Source: QQUD01 sp039029915
GTDB taxonomy: Bacteria > Chloroflexota > Anaerolineae > Promineifilales > Promineifilaceae
DNA length: 10,737 nucleotides
NCBI GenBank assembly: GCA_039029915.1
Contig: JBCCFD010000263.1
Span: 1-10,737, forward strand
Direction: 5' to 3'
Numbering within the stretch: position 1 is the first letter of the stretch; each line of letters starts with the position of its first letter. A program made the translations under genes and the position numbers. Below are positions 6,601-10,737 of the stretch, piece by piece. The notes below the pieces were generated by a model. The model saw nothing but the letters and a program-made list of their open reading frames with translations, did no database searches and had not been told where the DNA came from.

Positions 6601-7585
6601 TAACGAGGCGCACAATATCTTGCTGAGTAATTGTGCGGTGTGGCAAAGGCACAATATCTTGCAAGTTCAGTCGTTTATTTAATTTGTAACGACCCACACG
6701 AGCCAAATCGTAGCGACGATTATCATACAGTTGTTCGTGTAAATATTGGGTCGCGTTATCAAGCGTTGGCGGATCACCAGGGCGCATCCGCTTATAAAAC
6801 TCGATCAAGGCTTGTTCTGCCACCGGTTTATCGGGGTCCCAAGCTGGTTCTTGTTCAATTGAACCTTGAATATAAAGATGTTCACCATTCGTATCAACAT
6901 CCTCGAATAGTGCTAAAATCTCTTCATCTGATCCATCGGTCATGAGCGGATTGCTTAGCCCATCAGGAACGGCAGCCATAGCGCGCAAGAAGAGTGTAAT
7001 AGGAACCGTACGCTTACGGTTAAATTTAACAGTAATATAGTCTGTTTTGCGGGTTTCAAACTCCATCCAGGCACCGCGGTCAGGGATCAATTTCCCCATC
7101 GCAAGCGGACGACCGGTGGCGCGTTCTTCCTGTACTTCAAAGTAAGCACCAGGAGAACGAATTAACTGACTAACGACAACGCGTTCTGTACCATTAATAA
7201 TGAAGGTCCCAGCAGGCGTCATAAGGGGAAAATCACCCATGAAAATATCTTGGACGATTGGTTGGTCTAAATCTGTGCTGTAAAGCATCGCTTTGACATA
7301 GAGTGGTGCTGCATAGCTCATGTCACGCTCTACACATTCGTCAACTGAATATTTGGCTTCCCCAAACCAATATTTCAGGTCAAATCCATCAACTTCCGGC
7401 AAGTCGCATGGAAAATATAGGCGAAGATCGCCATTAAAACTTTCAATTGGAGACACTTCATGAAACAGCTCTGATAGGCTCTCATCCCTGAAACTTTCAA
7501 AGGAATTTAGTTGCACATCAATTAAGGTGGGCAACGCCATCGGATTCGTCATGTGAGCATAATTTTTTACCGGGGTTCGTTCCAT
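3653..7585 (-). CDS. rpoB: DNA-directed RNA polymerase subunit beta, with a large lineage insertion
   Basis: Beta forms, with beta', the catalytic cleft of RNA polymerase. The 1310-residue protein is complete. Visible landmarks are the protrusion start SRSPGAYF-like segment [10 protein letters not shown] (140-149), the rifampicin pocket [20 protein letters not shown] (406-425), [16 protein letters not shown] (456-471), the catalytic-centre segment [14 protein letters not shown] (906-919) with the two conserved lysines K909 and K917, and the C-terminal block [27 protein letters not shown] (about 1194-1220). Relative to Bacillus-type beta there is an insertion at about 990-1148 (separate entry). 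The ATG at 7583-7585 is preceded by AAGG (spacer 7) and GGGAG. The gene stands alone: a terminator precedes it, the rplJ/rplL genes usually upstream are absent, and rpsL follows instead of rpoC. In the rifampicin pocket the residue matching E. coli D516 is Glu (E415) and that matching R529 is Thr (T428). Confidence 0.99.
   Translation of the reverse strand: [1310 protein letters not shown]
4114..6225. repeat. Three ACGGCCGT palindromes inside rpoB
   Basis: Copies lie at 4114-4121, 6149-6156 and 6218-6225. Shorter CGGCCG cores without the full flanks lie at 6385-6390 in rpoB and at 1243-1248 in fusA. The first copy is read as Arg-Pro codons and the other two as Gly-Arg codons, so the coding phase differs. 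Confidence 0.75.
4145..4618 (-). other. Insertion domain in RpoB with degenerate internal repeats
   Basis: Encodes about residues 990-1147, between the conserved beta blocks [12 protein letters not shown] and [15 protein letters not shown]. In Bacillus and Escherichia coli beta these blocks are separated by only about 20 residues, so roughly 135 are extra. The insert is rich in Trp and acidic residues. It holds three related units, each beginning WL and followed by Y/W-D/E-x-E: [24 protein letters not shown] and [12 protein letters not shown] (residues 1009-1071). The last part includes a Cys-Cys pair (1093-1094). It is probably a lineage-specific insertion shared by relatives, which I cannot check here. 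Its function is unknown. Confidence 0.75.
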
Positions 7586-7600
7586 TTAAATACCTTGCTC

Positions 7601-7628
7601 CCTATATATGTTGCAGACAGACTCTCAA
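7601..7628 (-). promoter_or_regulatory. Possible rpoB promoter (weak)
   Basis: On the minus strand TTGAGA (7623-7628) precedes TATATA (7603-7608) with a short 14-base spacer, or TATAGG (7601-7606) with 16. A start from here would leave only a very short leader that barely includes the ribosome site. The terminator at 7711-7746 implies that a promoter exists between 7586 and 7711. This is the best candidate I see, and it is not a strong one. Confidence 0.25.
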
Positions 7629-7710
7629 TAAAGGGGAAAATCGCTGGTTTGTGGATGCCAATCCCAACACAATTGGCAGCAACTTTTTCGACCTTTCCAA
7701 ACGATTTACC

Positions 7711-7746
7711 AAAAATAAGGGGTGCGACTTTATAATCGCACCCCTT
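7711..7746 (-). terminator. Intrinsic terminator after the glycosyltransferase cluster
   Basis: Perfect 11-bp arms AAGGGGTGCGA (7717-7727) and TCGCACCCCTT (7736-7746) enclose an 8-base loop. On the minus strand the stem is followed by ATTTTTGG (the run of A at 7711-7715 on the plus strand). It lies about 70 bases past the glycosyltransferase stop and ends that operon before rpoB. In the plus direction the U-run is poorer. Confidence 0.88.
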
Positions 7747-7813
7747 TATCTTAATCAATTCTGGGGTTTTTTTGTGTGAAGAATACCTAAACCCTATAAA
7801 TGTTCATCAAATG

Positions 7814-9043
7814 CTATACGCGAACGTGTATTTTAACATCCGTATCTGGGGTTGTCAAATTCTCGTAGACCTGCTCAATACAGAGGCCAGCTTGATGCCA
7901 ACTATAATTGCGCTGCGCCCGTTTGCGCAGCTGTTGACCTAAGATATGTCGGCGTGTTTCAGAAGGTAGGTGGCTTTGAATGCCTTTAGCAAAGGCTTCT
8001 ACATCACCGATTGGCGCATAGGTGCCCAAGTCTCCTAGATATTCACGATGTACGGGGGTATCAAAAGCAACAATGGGGTGAGCCATAGCCATATAGTTAA
8101 GCAGTTTGCCACTCCCCTCTGTGCTAGAAATTTTGGGAGCAACTGAAATATCACCTAGGGCAAGATATTGAGGGGCTTGTTTATAGGGGATCTTCCCAGT
8201 GAATGTCATCATTTTTGAGATACCTTTTTTATAGGCCAAATTTTTATAATGAACGACTGAGGGATAGCCCATAACGAGGAAGTGAACATTCTCATTAGCT
8301 TCTTTAAGATAAACGGCCGTATCAATCAACTGCGGAATCCCTTGATAATCAGTCAGCAATCCTAAATAAGTAATAACCGTCTTATCTTGAGGAATACCCA
8401 AACGATTTTTAATTCTAATCTTTTGTTCGTCAGTCAACACCTCAGGGTGAAAGCGAATAGGATCAGCACAGTCGGGCAAAGCCACAATCTGTTTTTTGGG
8501 AACGTCAAAATCGTTTTCTAAAAGCTGCGTTGCTTGAATTGAGCTCGTTAGGATACGGTTGGAGAGTTGACGACTAATCCATTTTTCAAGCCGAAAAACC
8601 CAAGGAAAAATACGGCCGTTTGGGTTCAAAAAATTATGGTCAACCATTTCAGACGTCAAACTGCCCTGAAAATCAAAAACCATAGGCACTCGCAAAATTT
8701 TGGCAAGAACGCCGCCAATTAGCGCGCCTTCATGCATATGCCCGTGGATAATATCCGGTTTCACTTTGAGTCCTTCAATTAGGGATTGGACGGCTAAATA
8801 GATATCAAACGCAATCTTGTGGCGAGATGAACCAACTTCATAATCGGCCCGGTAAGGAAGGGGACGGGTGCGACGAATATCGAAGCCTGGAATATCGTTA
8901 CCCATATAATAGGTAACGATAGTGACCTCGTGTCCTAGCTCCTGTAAGGCACGCGTCTCTTCATATATTCGGATATGCCCACCATACTCACTAAAGAAGG
9001 AGGTGGGGGCAATCATTAAAACGCGTAACGGCCGTTTCGCCAT
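7814..9043 (-). CDS. Glycosyltransferase, GT-B fold, GT4-like
   Basis: Likely a retaining glycosyltransferase that moves a sugar from a nucleotide donor to a lipid or polysaccharide acceptor at the cytoplasmic face of the membrane; the exact substrates cannot be told. The 409 residues show the two Rossmann-like halves of the GT-B fold. The N-terminal half has RVLMIAPTSFFSEYGGHIRI (7-26, with the Gly-Gly loop) and DIIHGHMHEGALIGG (97-111). The C-terminal half has the nucleotide-binding half-signature VITYLGLLTDYQGI (223-236), then TEGSGKLLNYMAMAHPIVAFDT (308-329). In that motif E309 is kept, but the Glu usual in the KLLEYMA form is Asn (N316). No signal peptide or membrane span is seen. ATG at 9041-9043 follows the TyrA-like stop by 3 bases, with GAGGAAAAG as ribosome site, so the two are probably coupled. 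Two ACGGCCGT motifs are internal and one overlaps the fourth to sixth codons. Confidence 0.9.
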   Translation of the reverse strand: MAKRPLRVLMIAPTSFFSEYGGHIRIYEETRALQELGHEVTIVTYYMGNDIPGFDIRRTRPLPYRADYEVGSSRHKIAFDIYLAVQSLIEGLKVKPDIIHGHMHEGALIGGVLAKILRVPMVFDFQGSLTSEMVDHNFLNPNGRIFPWVFRLEKWISRQLSNRILTSSIQATQLLENDFDVPKKQIVALPDCADPIRFHPEVLTDEQKIRIKNRLGIPQDKTVITYLGLLTDYQGIPQLIDTAVYLKEANENVHFLVMGYPSVVHYKNLAYKKGISKMMTFTGKIPYKQAPQYLALGDISVAPKISSTEGSGKLLNYMAMAHPIVAFDTPVHREYLGDLGTYAPIGDVEAFAKGIQSHLPSETRRHILGQQLRKRAQRNYSWHQAGLCIEQVYENLTTPDTDVKIHVRV

Positions 9044-10353
9044 ACTTTACTTTTCCTCTTCAGACTGTTTAAACCGCTGAGCTAAATAATCTCCCATTAT
9101 TTGATCAGCCATGCCGGGCACAGGCACCGTTTTAATTTTAGATTCCTCTGCCCAGGCGTTTTTTTCTCGGGATTTGAGCCACTTTTCACGTTCTAAATTT
9201 CGTTCTGCAAGGATAGATTGAAGCAAATCTCCATCCCCTTTGGCCACAAATTGTCGAATTTGCACTAGCTCTTTGATTACTGCATCTAACCAGCGGAGTG
9301 TAGCCGATTTATCTTGAGTTGCCAATAGAGCTGACTCGGTAGCCCGGTTGAGGGGTTGGGTCGCCATGGCAAAGGGTCGAGCAGCGTAACGGAGTATATC
9401 TCGCCAGCCGGCTGACTCTTTAACCGCCCCAAACAGCGCAGCTGAAAGCAGCCCAGGAATAAATTGCACACCCTGCATCAAGCTATCGTACTCGACAGGA
9501 TCAATAAAGAAAGGAAGCGCCCCAACGAGTAAGCCAACATTAACGGCCGTTTCGACTGCCTCTGGATCAACATCGGCCGTTGGCATCAAACAAAAAACTG
9601 AGTTACGGAAGATATCAGGATGAGCAACCTCTTCTGGTGAACGGCCGTCTTGAAGCGCCCCAACGCTAAAAACAGGCAATGCACCTACATAATAGCCTCG
9701 CTTCAGATAGCTCTTGGCCCACTTTGCCGGTAATGCTTTCTGGGGTGACAGATCGAGAATAAGCGTATGCGCTTGAACATCCTCCCCCATTGCCTCCAGC
9801 GTCAACTCGACTTCGCTTATCGGCACATTCAGAATGATGATATCCGCTTTTATAATGGATGTGACAAGGTTCCATTCTTCTATATCAATGGCCTGAAGGG
9901 ATTTAGCAGCGTTTAATTTATCTCTATCGCTATCGTGCCCCACAATAGTTGCTTCAAACGGGGCTTTTTTCAAAGCCATACCCATTGAAAGGCCAATTAA
10001 ATCTAATCCAATGATGGTGATCGTTTGTGTTTTCATAGCTAGTTTTGATCATCAGCCCACTGTAATAAGGAAAGGAGCTGATCTTCTTCCGTTTCAATTT
10101 GATTAAGTTTATCTTGATGTCGACAAATAAGGGAGATTACTGTTGGGTGGGAGCCAACTGATGTTGCCATTTCTGCCCCCCAATCTGGATGTTTTTTGAT
10201 GATAACAAACGGCCGTTTCCAACTAGTTGCCTCTGCTTCCCCCCATTGATGGTACAAAGAAGGAAATATCTTTTTAACAAGAACCGGCCAAACCCGATCC
10301 CATACAGTGATTGTATATCTTGACTTCCCGATATCATGGAGCAAAGCGGCCGT
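8313..10353. repeat. Dense cluster of ACGGCCGT palindromes across the accessory cluster
   Basis: Full 8-base copies are at 8313-8320, 8612-8619, 9028-9035, 9543-9550, 9641-9648 and 10209-10216; the last extends to AAACGGCCGTTT (10207-10218). Seven-base variants are at 9574-9580 (TCGGCCGT) and 10346-10353 (GCGGCCGT). In the genes they are read as Thr-Ala-Val (8313, 9543), Gly-Arg (8612, 9641) or Lys-Arg-Pro (9028, 10209). All three phases are therefore used, which points to pressure on the DNA and not on the proteins. Confidence 0.85.
9047..10036 (-). CDS. Degenerate TyrA-like (prephenate dehydrogenase-fold) protein
   Basis: The 329 residues resemble the prephenate/arogenate dehydrogenase fold: an N-terminal dinucleotide-binding domain, then a helical domain. 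Key motifs are altered. The glycine loop is GLDLIG (10-15), where the family has GxGxxG. VGHDSD (32-37) ends the second strand with an acidic residue, which would suit NAD. The DVGSVK-type segment is DLSPQK (95-100). The HPMAG-type segment with the catalytic His is ALPVF (119-123), with no His. Further on, the DPxxHD and SHLPH segments read DPVEYD and QFIPG. Genuine tyrosine synthesis therefore seems unlikely; it may be a different dehydrogenase or a non-enzymatic relative. The ATG at 10034-10036 is 2 bases after the HD-gene stop, with no strong ribosome site, so translation is probably coupled. The last 40 residues are highly charged. Fold confidence is moderate to good; function is unknown. 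Confidence 0.75.
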   Translation of the reverse strand: MKTQTITIIGLDLIGLSMGMALKKAPFEATIVGHDSDRDKLNAAKSLQAIDIEEWNLVTSIIKADIIILNVPISEVELTLEAMGEDVQAHTLILDLSPQKALPAKWAKSYLKRGYYVGALPVFSVGALQDGRSPEEVAHPDIFRNSVFCLMPTADVDPEAVETAVNVGLLVGALPFFIDPVEYDSLMQGVQFIPGLLSAALFGAVKESAGWRDILRYAARPFAMATQPLNRATESALLATQDKSATLRWLDAVIKELVQIRQFVAKGDGDLLQSILAERNLEREKWLKSREKNAWAEESKIKTVPVPGMADQIMGDYLAQRFKQSEEEK

Positions 10354-10593
10354 CAGTAAATGGGGATGGGCATGCCCTGCCTCACGTAGCATTTTATACA
10401 CCTTATACGCATGATCTTGATCGCTAAGACTGTATCTAAAGTAGAGTCTGCTTTCCTTTTCAGACAATTGCGCCTTAATTTCTCTTACTGCCACATCAGA
10501 CAATAAAGAGGGATTGATATCAGCAGCAAATTGCCTTGTTCGATAAACAACTTCCTTAAACACGTTTTCCTTTTGACTTATCGTATACTGCAT
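10039..10593 (-). CDS. HD-domain protein, probable metal-dependent phosphohydrolase
   Basis: HD-superfamily proteins are usually divalent-metal phosphohydrolases acting on nucleotides or phosphoesters. The 184 residues contain the expected metal-ligand pattern: H61 in SDQDHAYKVY, the HD doublet H86-D87 in ALLHDIGKSR, H135 in KKHPDWGAEMA, H159 in ICRHQD, and Asp 181/182 near the C-terminus. The spacing with extra His residues resembles the HD-GYP-like or HDIG group, but no GYP motif is present and the substrate is unknown. No membrane span is seen. The ATG at 10591-10593 is directly preceded in frame by TGA, so the start is fixed. The ribosome site is weak. It is probably the first gene of the cluster with the TyrA-like and glycosyltransferase genes, although its upstream side is cut at 10737. 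Confidence 0.85.
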   Translation of the reverse strand: MQYTISQKENVFKEVVYRTRQFAADINPSLLSDVAVREIKAQLSEKESRLYFRYSLSDQDHAYKVYKMLREAGHAHPHLLTAALLHDIGKSRYTITVWDRVWPVLVKKIFPSLYHQWGEAEATSWKRPFVIIKKHPDWGAEMATSVGSHPTVISLICRHQDKLNQIETEEDQLLSLLQWADDQN

Positions 10594-10737
10594 TCATATG
10601 GTGGAAAGTTTTTATTGAAATCATTTTATGTGAAAATCGAAAAGCATCTTGAAAATGAACGGCTGAATTTCTGGTTCTCACTGAGTAAGATTCTCATTTC
10701 TAACCTATTTTATTTCAAGAAATTTTACAAAGTTTAC

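Noticed and set aside
7567..7758. Minus-strand open frame of 63 codons between the glycosyltransferase and rpoB
   Set aside because: It starts inside the terminator stem, has no ribosome site and overlaps the rpoB start. It looks like chance.
7750..7813. Second terminator-like pairing GGGTTT/AAACCC just after the glycosyltransferase
   Set aside because: Only six pairs with a long loop and no U-tract after it. The stem at 7717-7746 is far better.
10594..10737. Promoter for the HD gene in the A+T-rich upstream stretch
   Set aside because: Several loose TTGNNN and TAAAAT-like words occur, but none are correctly spaced. The low-complexity composition makes chance matches likely.

Overview
The window is a bacterial chromosomal segment in which every recognisable gene lies on the minus strand. 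I place it in the Chloroflexota, probably near the Anaerolineae, but only by inference. The grounds are the 138-residue 'Gram-positive-length' S12, the style of the EF-Tu and EF-G N-termini, and a large C-terminal insertion in RNA polymerase beta. The genus cannot be named from the sequence.

Layout in the direction of transcription (high to low coordinates). First comes a tight three-gene cluster: an HD-domain protein (10039-10593), a degenerate TyrA-like dehydrogenase (9047-10036) and a GT4-type glycosyltransferase (7814-9043). Gaps are 2 and 3 bases, and a clear intrinsic terminator (7711-7746) closes the cluster. Next is rpoB alone (3653-7585), with neither rplJ/rplL before it nor rpoC after it. 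A strong sigma-70-like promoter (3593-3620) starts 33 bases past the rpoB stop and opens a leader of about 355 bases with several inverted repeats. The leader precedes the str operon rpsL-rpsG-fusA-tuf (3230 down to 1; tuf is cut by the window edge). The 144 bases upstream of the HD gene (10594-10737) are A+T-rich, with no gene and no promoter I would defend.

The str operon and rpoB supply core translation and transcription parts: S12, S7, EF-G, EF-Tu and the beta subunit. The upstream cluster is accessory. Its genes are probably co-expressed, but their joint role is unknown.

Points most worth a second look: (1) the usual rpoB-rpoC-rpsL order is broken; (2) the 8-base palindrome ACGGCCGT occurs 10 times, against well under one expected, and falls in all three codon phases, like a highly iterated palindrome; (3) the str leader has competing hairpins and a long stem-loop; (4) beta carries an insertion of roughly 135 residues with internal repeats; (5) the TyrA-like protein lacks the catalytic histidine motif; (6) the fusA Shine-Dalgarno lies 27 bases from the start with a hairpin between.
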